This document shows positions 10,490 to 22,550 of a stretch of DNA of 64,000 nucleotides, piece by piece. Every line of letters begins with the position of its first letter. The first letter of the stretch is position 1. A model generated the notes under the pieces. It made no database searches, was not told the origin of the DNA, and saw only the letters and a list, made by a program, of their open reading frames with translations. The stretch is taken from assembly GCA_023213395.1 (NCBI GenBank), contig CM041465.1:86869741-86933740 (forward strand), given 5' to 3'. A program made the translations under genes and the position numbers. This DNA comes from Cycas panzhihuaensis (lineage: Eukaryota > Cycadophyta).

Positions 10490-12293
10490 ACACCTCAGTT
10501 TGCATCAGATCAGAGACTTTTGGTCGACATAGTGTCGCACTGGGATCGGAGGAGGCACGTGTTCCACTTGCCTCGGGTGGGTGATGTGGCGGTGACAGCA
10601 GGAGACATCCGTGATTTTAGGAGTCTTGGTGACTAGGAGGTCGGTGACATTAGGGTCTTTGCTAGCGAGGCGGCACGGAGAAGCGACCATGTTTTTACAA
10701 GGGGCGACGGTGGGAGTGGAGAGGAGTTCCCTCTGGGCGATCTTGATGTTGAGGATTCCTCGGGTGAGGAAGCGATTATCTTTGTGTATTACATTGGATT
10801 TCCTAGAAGCGAGTGCAGAGAAGATACCTAGAGGATGGATAGATGCGGTCTTGGCAGCTACAAAGCCAGGTGAGGAGGATGGGTGGGCGTATGATGGCGG
10901 ACGAACCTTGTCATATAGCTCGATGCCATCAGAGTGGTAGGAAAGGGAGGACTCTCTTACAACACGTTGCTGTAGTGCTGGTTCTTCGATCACTTCGTGG
11001 TAGTGGCACCAGCGGGGGGACCATACCCTATAGCAGAGTGGGCTCTGATGGTCCATAGATGGCAGACTCGACTAAGGGGGATGGAGGACTAGGCCTACGT
11101 CCGGTGATCAGTGGAGGTGACATCGCTGGACCTCCTTACCATGATAGACTATGTGGCAGATCCATACAGGATGGTGAGGTGGGACAACGATGATGAGGCG
11201 GGCAGAGCAGGAGCGCCTATATATGATGATGATGATGACAGCGGCCGATAGAGGAGATGGGGCTGGCCCATCACAACCTGCGGGAGAGGCAAGTCCATCG
11301 AGGTCGGCGGGGAGGTAGTAGGACCATCCGGGACTACTGAGGAGAGGTAGGCCTATCGGGGATAATTAAGGAGAGTAGGGGCCGGTGGCCCAGGGGCGCA
11401 TGAGCCTCTGGATCGTGAGGAGATCCAGGGAGATGAGAGTTGAGCCGGTCCTTACGAGGAGAGAGGCCCAGGTAGAGGAGGTACCCAAGGATGAGGTACC
11501 CACAGTTGGTGGAGAGCTAGGAGGAGAGGATGTCACACAGGCGGAGGAGCCGGTGACCATGGTGGGTGAGGCCTAACTATTTCCTTAGTCATTTGTGACG
11601 GTAAGTAGATATTTGATTTGATTTTACCATGATATGCAATGGGATATATAGTGACACATGACATGTTGCATTGGCGGTAGTCTGAGAGGTTAGGAGACTA
11701 GTAGAGGCCATGGTGAGGAGATGTTCCCTCGGTGTATGCTGAGAGGAAGCAGCCCATCCGGTGGAGGATGCACCTAGATCGGCACGTGCACATATGGAGC
11801 ATTGCCCCATTGGCAAGGGTGAGAGACATCACAGGGGGCTGCGGAGTCCCAAGAGCACATAGCTTCGGGGATAGATGCGGTGAGAACTAGGCAGGCGAGG
11901 CGGGGCAAGCGAGATACACTACACAGACAGGTCCGGGCTTTAGAGGCTCGGGAGGGCCGGGGTGGAACCACGAGGAGCATGGTCCGAGATGGCGGTACTA
12001 GAGAGCATCTCGAGGCGACATAGAAGAGATTCAGTATGGAGGAGGGACTCTAGGGAGAGAGGGATTGTATTCGGGCTTGATACGATCAGCTAATGGACCA
12101 GATGGCGTCGAGGTCGGCGAGGCGGGACATATACTCATGATGGCGGCCACAGGGCGGCGCCCGCGATGAGGAGCAAGGCGAGATAGCTCGCGAGGCCGGA
12201 GGAGCCTCGGAGGATGTGGTCCCAGGAGAGGGATCACATAGGCCAAGAGATGGTCTGCGGGGCAGTGTGATGAGTAGGAGATATGTATATTGA
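10490..12293 (+). pseudogene. Plant-mobile-domain-like (PMD/MAIN-type) pseudogene
   Basis: One plus-strand frame runs from about 10,490 to 11,570 interrupted by several stops. It reads like the plant mobile domain found in MAIN/MAIL-type silencing factors and in transposons. Visible features are an L-V-D-I-V-x-H-W then H-V-F-H-L motif (10,510-10,570), a following V-T-x-x-D-I element, a later hydrophobic W-F-F-D-H-F-V-V-V segment near 10,990, an aspartate run DDDDD near 11,225, and an acidic end near 11,560. A GTAAGT donor-like site at about 11,601 could open a short intron. A second frame (11,904-12,293) encodes a glutamate/arginine-rich coiled-coil-like tail. It lies antisense to gag copy B. 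Host or transposon origin cannot be decided, and the family call is by eye. Confidence 0.5.
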
Positions 12294-12687
12294 TTACGGC
12301 GGAAAGCCACGGGCCTCGAGGGGTCATATATAGACTCATATGATTGTACCCTTCTGCAAGGACATTGGCTTCCATGTATGATGTAATATATGATTTTAGA
12401 TGTATATATATCTGAGGTAATTGGAACCCCATTTTGATCACGAGATCTTTGTGTATATCATCGTGGATAGCATGTATGCTTTGTTTTGTATGTTGTAAAT
12501 ATTTTATTATATGATGCATGTATTTCCTTCCATGCATGGCTATATATCTAATAGGACACACACATCCAGCGTGAGTAGAGGTGATAAAGAGGTGTGAGAT
12601 TAGAAAATAAGCGACATGCGTCGAGGATGAGCATAGTAGAATATGCGAAGGAAACAATAGGCAAGAGAGGAGTAATGGTACTCAGCG

Positions 12688-13017
12688 TTGTCCTAAGCGG
12701 GGATGCCTAAATAGGAAGATAAAAGTTCCTGAGAGAATAAGGGAACACGGGTTCCACGGGAGGAACCAAAAAGGAAAGTGAGAAGCCATCTTAGACTGTT
12801 ATTCTACCCATGGTTGGGAGAAATGGGAACAATTTAAGATGGTAGTTTAGGCTCATTTCAGAGCATCATCCTAACTAGGGGATGCCCAAATAGGAGGACA
12901 ACACGGGTTCCACGGGAGGAACCAGAAGGAGATAAAGAAGACCATCTTAAGTCGTCATCACTTTGTGGTGGGAGGAGCGAACGAGCTTCTGATGGTAGTT
13001 TAGTCTCATTTCGGGCG
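12688..13017. repeat. Two-copy tandem repeat of about 150-180 bp
   Basis: The segments 12,688-12,866 and 12,867-13,017 share 'ggatgcc(t/c)aaataggag', an identical block 'gggttccacgggaggaacc', 'ccatctta' and 'gatggtagttta(g)..ctcattt'. Read on the minus strand both copies translate to similar peptides containing V-P-P-V-E-P-V, so the duplication may have been in the coding tail that follows the copy B retropepsin region. Confidence 0.7.
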
Positions 13018-14330
13018 TAAGAGAGAAAGAGGTGTGCTTAGACCACATAGGGATAGGAGTAGTCACACGCAGAGTAGGAGATAGGTGACAAAGGATAGGC
13101 CCAGTGTGGCTAGACCTACCAATATACTCGATATGGTCAGAACTAGATGAGTGCAATGGACCTGGCACACGATGGATCACATGGCGAGGTTGCATCTGAG
13201 TAGGAGTGGCTCTAGTCCTATGTAAGGATCTAGGCGCAAATAAGAAGTGCCTCTGGTGGCGGTCGGCCGGGCGCCTACGTGAAGCAAGCTCAAGGAAGGC
13301 CGAAAAGGTGAAATAAGTGGTTGGTTTAGGACCAGCGGCTCGGGAGCCAATGTAGAATGAGGAGGAGTAGGAATATCTGATCGAGATATCCCCCTAGGTG
13401 CTCGTGAAACCAGGGTGACACGTTGAGGAGAGGGCTCATAACCCTCGCTATCCGACTAAGAATCACTCGTGATGGCTAAGTAACCATAACCACCTACACC
13501 AATAGGGGCAAACCTAACTAATTTTAGCTCATGACATGGCATAGGGTTCGACTGATGACGGTCGATCTCCTGAAACAAAGGTCCGATAAAAGGGGTAGCC
13601 TCCTTAGGATCACTATCTTCATTGTTGAAGATGGCCTGGCAGGCTAGATGAGAGGTGTGAGATGGCATAGGCTCACGGGCGACAACTTTAACTCATCCAT
13701 TATGGACAAATTTAAGTTGCCCCGATGTATGGGCGATTGCTCCCATTTGAGTCGAGCCATGGTTTGAACAAGAGGTTGTACTCCACATCGATATTGAGTA
13801 CAACAACCCGGCGAAATAGTTTTCCCTCTTAAGGTGAGGGAAAGGAGGCATCTAAAGGGACTTCTTAATCCCATCATACCCTTGGCATTTCTAAGGGACG
13901 GACTCAAGAGCTACTATGCTGGCTCCTTGAGCATCGCCTGAAACATAGCGTTAGCCAGAAGAGCCATTATCTACAATGGTCCTCTTTGTGATAAAATCAA
14001 GGTGTTAATGGTAATGACGAATAGGTAATGTAAAAGCTTCTCCACCTTCTTTGGGAGACGAGAGATCTCTGGGATCAAATGAAATGACAGGTGGTCCATG
14101 GGAGGTAGCACCTACCACATGGATGGAAGCATCTTGTTGGCCAAGAGCTTGAGAAGAAGAGCACGTTGCTCAGGGCAGCTTCTCAAGACATCCATCAAGG
14201 ACATAGCGACAATGTGGAGCTCGTCAATGATAGAGATGGGCTTACCCTTCGTAGTAGGTTAGGTAAGCGCCCTTCAAAAATCGTAACGTCCAGGGCGTAC
14301 GGGAATAGTCTTGGGAAGCACATGGGGTTC
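13018..14330 (-). pseudogene. Retropepsin-like region of copy B
   Basis: Downstream of gag copy B on the minus strand, the translation contains a T-I-V-D-N-G-S-S motif (codons at 13,958-13,980). This resembles the D-N-G-S form of the active-site loop in some plant Gypsy retropepsins. About 200 bases further, a degraded K-F-V-H-N-G-type motif of the protease end is readable (around 13,700). Several frameshifts break the frame, including one right after the active-site motif. The protease would cut the element's polyprotein. No RT follows: the next region leftwards holds a tandem repeat and then the antisense PMD-like pseudogene. Confidence 0.5.
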
Positions 14331-14699
14331 TAGAAGAGATGTTTCTGGAAGAGAATTAAGGTGAGATGTGGATGAAGAAGCACCAGCTACCTCTTTAGCG
14401 GCTTGAGGCCAGTTAAGGCATACAGCAGTGGTCTCGAGCAATTGGACGACCTTCTTTCCCTTGTAGCGGGATCACGAGGTAAAGGAGCACGGCGGTCGGA
14501 GTCGAAGAGGATGATGAACCTGCACACCCTTCCCTCTACCATACGAAGGGTGAGGTGGGATCTATCCCGATTCTAGTTGTTTCTTTGTTGATCGTGACTA
14601 TCACGCTCCCCATGTTTGGGAGCAGATCCTATGAACGGGTTGATCGAGATTGGGCCTCGATGCCCATCTGGGAGATAAATTGTGTGGCAGGGCATCACA

Positions 14700-16870
14700 T
14701 GGGTGTTGCACCCGACAATGCGAAGCTTCGTGAAAACATTCCCCATGGATGGAACACCACCTCTTCTCGAGGGAGGATCAATTCTCCTTGCTTGAGAAGG
14801 TTAGGTGTTACCCTTTGGGGAGCGACATGAGAAGCTTCTTGAATTGATTTAGGGAAGTTGGCGATGAAGGAGATTGGAGTTTAATCTCCTTCATTGTGCA
14901 CTCGAATAGTGTATAAGCGGAAGTAAGGGGTCTAGAGTCCTCTCGGTGGGATGAGAGGTAGACACAGTAGGTTCTTGAAGGTTTAGTTTCCTTTGCTGGG
15001 GGAAGTGCCTCATGACGTTGTGAGGGCTTAAGAGGTTTCTTGAGTCTGGCTTGGATCTCAATAGCCTCTAATGCCAAGTACTTCGTGATCATGGAGTCGC
15101 ATGTGGTTGCCCCCATCTTGAGGACTTCCACATGCAATTCGGGGCAAAGTACATTGACGAAGAGATCTCGCTTCAACTCCTCAGGCAACGTGGCCTTGGT
15201 AGAGTGAAGGAGATCATGGAATCGCCTCACAAAGTCACGATTCATTTCATCGTGACCTTGTTTGAGTGAAATGAGAGCTTTCATTCCGCTCTCGAATGGA
15301 CGAGCTATGTCAAAATAATTGACGAATTCATCCACTAATTACTGGAATGAATAAATGGAGTGGGCGGGGAAGGCAGGGAACCATTTAAGGGCATCACCTG
15401 CGAGGATCGAGAAATAACTTCATCAAGATGTGGTTGTAAGCCCAGTAGTCTATGCATGCCATAGAGAAACTACACACATGCTCGGTGGGTCTTGACGAAG
15501 TCCCATCGAATTCGGGAACTTCAGGAGGGTGAGGCGACAGATTAGTTCTTAACACCTCAACAGACAGCGACGTCGACCTATAGTCCATGAAGGGACATGT
15601 CCTTACATGGGCCAAAGGGTCGACGAACGGTAAAGAAATAGGAATGGATGGGGGTGGTAGACCCATCCCTCCTTGGGGAAATGCCCCTTCTTTGGAAGGA
15701 GGGTTCTGGGTAAATTCCTTGGAAGGAGGCATGCTCCTTGCGAAGCATGGCAACAAGAGTTATGCTAGATGGAAGAAGCGAAGGGTGCGAGACGATTTGC
15801 CCATATGGGCCACAGTAGGTGGTGCGACCCCATAGGGGTGTAACAAGTTCACCCTATCAGCTAGAAGATAGGTCCCCCTGCCCCACCCCCAAGGTTGGGG
15901 CGTGTAACCTGGGGGCAAGTAAAGGGGAGGACCACCAGATGGGTTTTGGACATACGTGAGAGCGGGTGTCACATAGTTGGTAGTAGTAGCACTAGTAGGA
16001 CCTCTAGGCCTACTAGGGAATGCATGTGCCACATTGGAAGGTGGCGCATTCATTTGACTCAAGAACGACATACTAATCCCAAGTTGGGGAAAGGACATGC
16101 TGCGAACAGGTCCTACAGAAGCAGGACCGTAGTTAGGAATATATGGTGCAACACTCATCCTGGAAGTAGGTGTGGACACGGCATGGGACAAGTGTACATG
16201 GGTGGAGGGATCATTTGTTATAAGAGGTGCAGGTGCGGATGAAGAAGGCGCTATACCATGCAAAACTTCTTCAAACCACCTAGGACGTGGTTGATGGCGA
16301 GTTGCTCGAAAGTACTCGCTAATCGCTTCAACCACGTCGGCAGGAGGGGTATCCTCATAGCCATACGAGGTCGATGGGATCTCAAATATCAGGGACCCCT
16401 CAAGGCGCTCCTCATAAGACTCACCAATCAGATGGTGGGTCTCATAAAGAAGCAAGCCTTCTACTGCATGAGCAGAAAGATGAAGGTCAGAAGGGTGAAA
16501 CTGGTCACCTGAATAGTAGATGGAATCATCACCCTCGTGGGTGGATCCCGAGCAGGGCCGAGGAACTCTTGAGTTCCTGAGACCATGGTGTGATATGCCC
16601 AATCAGACTGGCAACCTTCCATTGTCGAATCGAGATCTGACAACAGAAGGGAACAATGCGATGGGTTTTCTAACAATGGCGGCGGACCTCATAGCGGCGT
16701 GAGAAACGTCACATGCAATGTCTTTATGAGCGTTATTAGAAGAAAGTGAAAGGGGGATGAAACAAATATGTTGGAGGCTATCCAACTGAAAAGCTGGATA
16801 AGAAGGCTACCTATAGGCAAGAACACTAACGAAAAGGGGAAGCGAAACTAGTTCCCTTACTGGCAGTTCC
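14700..16870 (-). pseudogene. Gag pseudogene, copy B
   Basis: Three long minus-strand open pieces line up as one gag: 16,602-15,760 (N-terminal, proline/serine-rich), 15,756-15,394 (containing P-E-F-D-G-T-S and M-A-C-I-D-Y-W-A-Y), and 15,335-14,808 (core capsid helices, with E-M-N-R-D-F-V-R-R-F-H-D-L-L and a lysine-rich end). Beyond this, near 14,780-14,700, a W-C-S-I-H-x3-C-x-H-x4-C pattern resembles the zinc-binding end of such Gag proteins. One frameshift around 15,390 and a few stops inactivate it. It starts beside L3 and is followed by the retropepsin-like region. This is the best-preserved copy in its N-terminal half. Confidence 0.75.
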
Positions 16871-16874
16871 CCAG

Positions 16875-19390
16875 TATGGTTGCTAGTGAAATCTTTGTCA
16901 TCGCGGTGGTATCGTTTATGAGAGGACTAGTTATGCAAGATTAGGTAGGGCTAAACAGCAAGGACTCACCTCACAGGACGTCCATGCACCGGAGCATGGA
17001 TTCGGGACCTATAGAGGTGCCTGGTTGCTTCTAGGTAGCTACATAAGGCGAGGCCTTCCTATCCCTCGGATGGCCAGAAAGAGGAGGAGAGAACCTGGCA
17101 CGTTGCATCTTCTCAAGGAAGTGATGAGGCAACACGAGAATGAGAATGTATGTAAAATGTGGCGTCTAGGTGTAGGCTGGCCAAAGGGGCAAGGTGTGGG
17201 TAGTTCTAACATGAAATGAACTATCTAAATATACTAGACTAACCACTAGATAAAAGATATGCAAAATAAAAGTATGTTCTTTTCCTCTTTCGGTTTCTTA
17301 TGTGTTTCTAACTATGCAAGCATGTGCATAAAGTATAACACCATAAAGAAAACATGCAAGGACAAGGAAAATACCTGGACATGGCGTCTAAATGGAGTGC
17401 TACGCGTCTCTTCGCTTCCCGCTCCACTTATTGCGCATGCGATATCAGTTGACGATGGATGCCATGAACAACCGAAGAGGGGCTAGTTTACCTCCCCAAT
17501 ATATACAAAAAGTGAACGGTAAATAATGGAAAATGACAAAAAGCATCAAATATGGAACTAACCTGTAATGAGTTTGTTCCACACGTGACTCCATTGATGC
17601 AAGATCCTACCAAGCAAACAAGTAAGTGTCTCCCTCTCGGAAGAGGGCTCAAGCAGATCTAATATCTATACTAAATTTAGAGGAAGCGAGAATCAAACTA
17701 AGCTAAGCATATGTATTACTATTTAATGGAACAACATTAAAAAAAGTTTCCACTAACAGTTACTGCAAATGATACCCAAACAAGAGTATAGCCTCGGAAT
17801 GGCTAACTCACCCACATAAAGCCTCCACATAGCCTCGAGGAAACAAACTTCACGACAGAACATGGGGCAGCGAACAACAAGAAGGAAAAAGGTAACTAAA
17901 AGGTATGTAAGCACCCAAAGAACGAGATGCTACGGACAACAAATCATGCAACTGGGTGGGTAGCAAGCTGTGGCAATAAGTGGTTTCAGGGCTTATGCAG
18001 TGCCTAAAACCAATGAACGAAAATCTAAAACTAGCATGGCAATGGGCTGCCAACACTGATTTAGATCCAAAAAATGAGCCTCGAAATTCCCTAGTCTGAC
18101 TTCTAGAAAGGCACAAAGGTGCAAAGGGAGAGAAAGTAAGGGATGGAACCCTTGGGAGAAGAGGCGTGAGGGGATTGACCTTGCCTTCTTACCTCTAAAT
18201 TTCTCTATATTATCCTTACCATGACCACCTAAAAGCGGTGGCGGGAATGATGGGGAGCCCTATGGTGTACCAAGCAAGAGAATTAGTGCTAAGCAGCATA
18301 GCAACCAAAAACACATAAACTAGGAATTTACTCACAAAACATGGAAAGAAATGGCATGCATTTCAAAGTAAACATGAAGGTACCTTGTTGTGAAGATATC
18401 AAGCATGAACCTACTGGAAAATGGTAGGGAAAAGCTAGCATTCGATGAATATGATGGCAGGTTTGGAAGAGGAGACAAATGTGAGAGTGATCCTATGAGT
18501 TGAGAGTCTTTGAAGCTTATCTTTTGGGAGATCTTAAAGAATATCCTCCTTGAAGCTTTGAAGACCTGCAAACAGATGTAGAGCCTGCTGTTCCTGAGCA
18601 ATAAGGACAGCAGTGGTCCCTGGTAATGAGCAGCAACTGTGAGTCTTGTCTTACGATGGTTTTACATGGAGGATTTTTGTAGAATTCTCTATAAAAATGA
18701 GCTAAGAATCCTTCAAAATGAAGAGGAAATCCTATTTTATCCCATACTCACTCTGAGGATGAATGTTGGGGATGTTAGGGTGATGTAGATGTCACGAGTG
18801 CCACATGGTAGTTCTACGAAAAAAGTGGAAACTATCGTGTGATTTAAAAAAAAATTCAAGCGATTAAGCCTGCGGTAAACTTGTGATCTGCGACAAAGAT
18901 CATAACAGCTAAGTTCTCTGATGCAATTGGAAAGCGAAAAACAAGTAAAATAAGCAGAAATAAGGGTTTGGAGTTAATATTAAGAGTAAATTAAATTTGG
19001 AGCAGTGGGGAAATAACCGGTGATGGATAAGTAGGTAGAAAAGTGAACTAAGTCTCAACCAAGGATTCAATCGGACTTGGAAGAGGCGCAACATCATGAG
19101 ATGTCATAAAAAGGGCGAACATGGTGGTGAGGCATCCAGGGGTCATGGAGCCGAAGTGGGTGGTCATGCCATATGGGGTGTAACATTCATGAGGAATACC
19201 CCCATTGTGAGTCGTCATGGTGAAAGTATCTTTGTAAGCATATGCACTATGATCAAGCAAAGAAGCAATACGAGGCAAGCATATGTCAAGTAGTCTCGCT
19301 AAATAACCTCATTCAAACAAGATTAGGGAGAGTGAGCGTATACCTAAGCTTATCAGTCGATGCATCTGAGTCCATTCCAGATAGCCCGAA
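16875..19390 (-). repeat. Repeat L3: leader/LTR-candidate of copy B
   Basis: Aligned along its length with L2 (6,010-8,530) and positioned directly upstream of gag copy B. The first hairpin is kept at 18,802-18,840 (GGTAGTTC..AC and GTGGAAACTATC around AAAAAA), while the second palindrome (near 18,870-18,920) is largely decayed. The join to gag lies near 16,870, with 'ccccagtatggtt' present in both B and C. Confidence 0.65.
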
Positions 19391-19439
19391 GCAGTGAGAA
19401 CTAGACCAAATAAGGCATCGGGGCTAGAATTCCCGGAAA

Positions 19440-19780
19440 GGTCATCTTAGGGACATAAGGTCGAGGTATGAGCAGGTCATACAAGTCAAGTGAGGCTTGA
19501 GGTGATGTGGAGGTGGCACGGAGGTCGTGGGTGTTATGAGGATGGATACCTTGCGAAAGGTAGGTCCCAAGTGTCGTCATAGGCTAATAGTGCGATAAGC
19601 GGCATGATCAAGTAATGGATGCGAGGCGATCATACAAATGAAGCGATCGATCGTGCGATGAGGCAATGCTTCTATCTACCTTTCCCAGAAATAATAAAAG
19701 TGAAAGGGAGAAGCATACCTATGCTTACTTGAGTCAACTTGTCCATATTCATTCCTAGTGGCCGGAAATAGATGTCCATC
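19440..19780 (-). repeat. Extra partial copy of the L-repeat outer end
   Basis: This stretch repeats the last ~350 bases of the L unit. The shared landmarks are 'gtcatcataggct', 'atgatcaa..aatg', 'agcatacctatgcttac' and 'gtccattc'. It sits just beyond the end of L3 and resembles the outer end of L4 (35,900-36,207). At 19,780-19,790 it gives way abruptly to the retropepsin-like region of copy C, so this is a junction between two family members. Confidence 0.55.
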
Positions 19781-19784
19781 ATGG

Positions 19785-20300
19785 ACATCCCCACGATGAT
19801 GATGTGAAGGTCGTCGATGTCTGAGAAAGGCTTCCCTTTGCGGTGGGTTGAGGAAGCACCATTCGAAAATCGTAACGACCAAGGCACATGGGAACAGTCT
19901 TGGGAAGCACAGGGATTTCTGGAGGAGGGACCTCTAAAAGAGGATCAAGGTGATGCATGGAAGAAGAGGCATCGTTTACCTCTTTAGCTGCTTGGGGTCG
20001 AGTTAAGGCATAGAACAACATGGTCTTAAGCATCAAAATGACTCTTTTTCCCTTGTTTCAGGATTGAGAGGGTGAAGGAGTGCGGCGGTTGGGAGAACCA
20101 GAAGGAGAGGATGAGTCCCTTGTACCCTTCCCTTTGGCTTGTGAAGGGCGAGTGTTTGGGGACCTCTCTCTATTTCAGTTACCCTTTTGCTAGTTGTTGT
20201 GATCATGTTCCTCTTATTTGGGGAAGGGATCCTTGTGGACAGGTTGGTCTAAGTTTGGCCTAGACGCTCGTTTGAGAGAAGAATCACGTTGCAGGGCAGC
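19785..20300 (-). pseudogene. Truncated retropepsin-linker region of copy C
   Basis: The minus-strand frame here matches the section between the gag tail and protease of copy B: A-A-K-E-V, then V-L-P-K-T-(V/I)-P and G-R-Y-D-F are common to both. It stops at about 19,785, before the protease active-site motif, where the partial L repeat begins. Copy C is therefore truncated at its 3' side. Confidence 0.55.
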
Positions 20301-22550
20301 TTTAGGATGCTAGGCCCAGCATTGTGAATCTTCATGAAAACACTCATCGTGGATGGAATACCACTTCTTCTCTAGGGAGGAATCTGGCTTCATCATTTGA
20401 GAAGATTGGGTATTGCTGACCTTTTGGGGAGTGACTTGAGAGGCTTGGTGGATTGGTTTATATGAGGTAGGGGATGAAGGGGCTTGGAGTTTAAGCTCCT
20501 TCATGGTATATTTGAACAAACGTATAGTAGAAGTAAGGGGATCTAAGGTCTTCTCCGTTGGATGGGAAGAAGATCTAGCAGGCTATTAGACTTTAGTTTC
20601 ACAAGGTGGTGGAGATGCCTCACGTTATTGTAAGGGCTTGAGAGGCTTCTTAAGACCCACTTTGATCTTAATGGCCTCAAGCGCTAAGCACTTGGCTATG
20701 GCAAAGTCACACGTCGTCGCCTCCATTTTAAGGACTTCAACGTGGACTTCTGGGTAAAGGGCATTAACAAAGAGGTCTCTCTTCAACTCCTCAGGCAGAG
20801 TTACCTTGATGGAGTGAAGCAGGTCATGGAAGTGCCTCACAAAGTCACGATTCATCTCATTGTGACCTTGCTTAAGAGACAAGAGGGCTTTCATTCTGCT
20901 TTCGAAAGGATGAGCTACATCAAAATAGTTGATGAATTCATCCACGAGTTGTTGGAATGGAAAAATATAATGTGTTGTGACAATAGAACCACTTAAGGGC
21001 ATCGCCTTGAAGAGAACATCGAAGAGTTTCATGAGGATATGGTCATATGCCCAATAATCAATGCATGCCATAGAAAAACTATGGACATGCTCCTTTGGGT
21101 CTTGCGATGAGGTCCCATCGAATTTGGGAACCTTGGGAGCATGAGGCAGTAAGTTGGTTCTTAGCGCCTCGATGGATAGAGGTGTCGATCTATAGTCCAT
21201 AAAGGGGTGTGCCCTTGATTGGACCATAGGATCAAAGGAAAGTGGAAGAGGAGGTAGGCAAGGTTACCCAAAGCCTCCTTGAGAGATTTAGTTTGAAAGG
21301 GGATATTGACCTCCTCCCGTTTGGTGAGAAGGAGCTAATCCACGCATTGAGGAATTTGCATAGAAGCGGTGGGTATAAGGAGCCATCCCTCCTTAGGAAA
21401 ATGCCCATTATTGGAAAGGAGCTTGGGAAAAGGTGCCTTGGGAGGGGGCTTGCCCTCCTTGCAAAGGCACAACATGAGAGGTGATATAGGACGATGGAAA
21501 AGAGGGCTATGGGCAGGTTTTGTCCATATGTCTTGCCCATGGGTGGTGCGACCCCACTCTGATGCAAAGTGCGCCCCATAAGCAGGAAGGAGTTCCTTGC
21601 CATGCCCCCACAATTGAGAAATGTAATCTGGAGGCATATAAAGGGAAGAATCCCTAGGTTGGACTTGGGAGTGTATGGGGGCGGGTCCCACATAGCTAGA
21701 AATAGGGACACATATGGGTCCCCTAGATTTGACAGGTGGCAGATATACTATGGTCGGCAGAGGTGTAGTCGTTTGACTAGAAGGGAGCATGCTCATCCCA
21801 AGTTAGGAAGAGGACATGCCTTGGGTGGTTCTAAGAACATGGACCATGGGGAGAGGAAGATGAAGCAAAATACATCCTCATCGTAGGTAAGGGAGTCGAA
21901 TGAGATGGACGAGATAAGGTGGATGTAGAGGAAGGAAGTCTGATGCTTGAGATTCTCTCAAACCACTTAGGATGTGGTTGGAGGCAAGCGACTTGGAAGC
22001 ATTGGCTAAAACCGACAACATTCGCAGGAGGGGTATTTGCTTGATCATAAGAGGTAGAAGGGACCTCATATAAGGCGGACCCCATGGGGTGATCTTCATG
22101 AGAATCACCACTAGGGTGGTAGAACTCTAGAGGAGAATATTACTCTACTTCATGAGTAGAGGTGGTGAACTGCGGTGTTGGGTCATGCACATAAAAGATA
22201 GGGTCCTCACTCTCCTGGGTGGGCTCTTGGAAAGGGATAGAAGGCTCATGTGATTCAGATGCATAGGCATAATATGCCCAGTCTGAAGGGAATCCCTCCA
22301 TAGTCAAATCAAAATCTAATAAAGGAAGAGAGTGATAAGAAGGGTCTCCCAACAAAGGAGGAAGGCCTCCTGGCGACAAGAGAAATGTCACATACAAGTT
22401 CCCCCTAAAGATTAGAAGGACAAGAGAAGTGGTGTAATAGGTGTTGGGGCCTACCCAACAAACCAAGGAGAGCTATCGGAAAGGAGGTAGCAACAACATG
22501 AAGGGAGAAAGGATTAATCCCTTACTAGCAGGCCCCTAGTATGGTTACCA
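20301..22550 (-). pseudogene. Gag pseudogene, copy C
   Basis: The longest uninterrupted part is 21,227-20,625 (about 200 residues), containing P-K-F-D-G-T-S-S, M-A-C-I-D-Y-W-A-Y-D-H-I-L-M-K-L-F and the core helix E-M-N-R-D-F-V-R-H-F-H-D-L-L. N-terminal pieces lie at 21,796-21,335, 22,111-21,831 and 22,466-22,140 in different frames. The zinc-like tail (W-Y-S-I-H-x3-C-x-H-x4-C) is near 20,370-20,310; its first cysteine is replaced by tyrosine. It has the same architecture as copy B and sits downstream of L4. Gag-type capsid function is inferred from the core and position. Confidence 0.75.

Noticed and set aside
10505-11056. Minus-strand open frame of 183 codons
   Set aside because: Antisense shadow of the plus-strand plant-mobile-domain-like frame; no family resemblance of its own.
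12031-12657. Minus-strand open frame of 208 codons
   Set aside because: Lies opposite the coiled-coil-like tail of the PMD-like pseudogene. Residue pattern is that of an antisense frame, and no known domain is visible.
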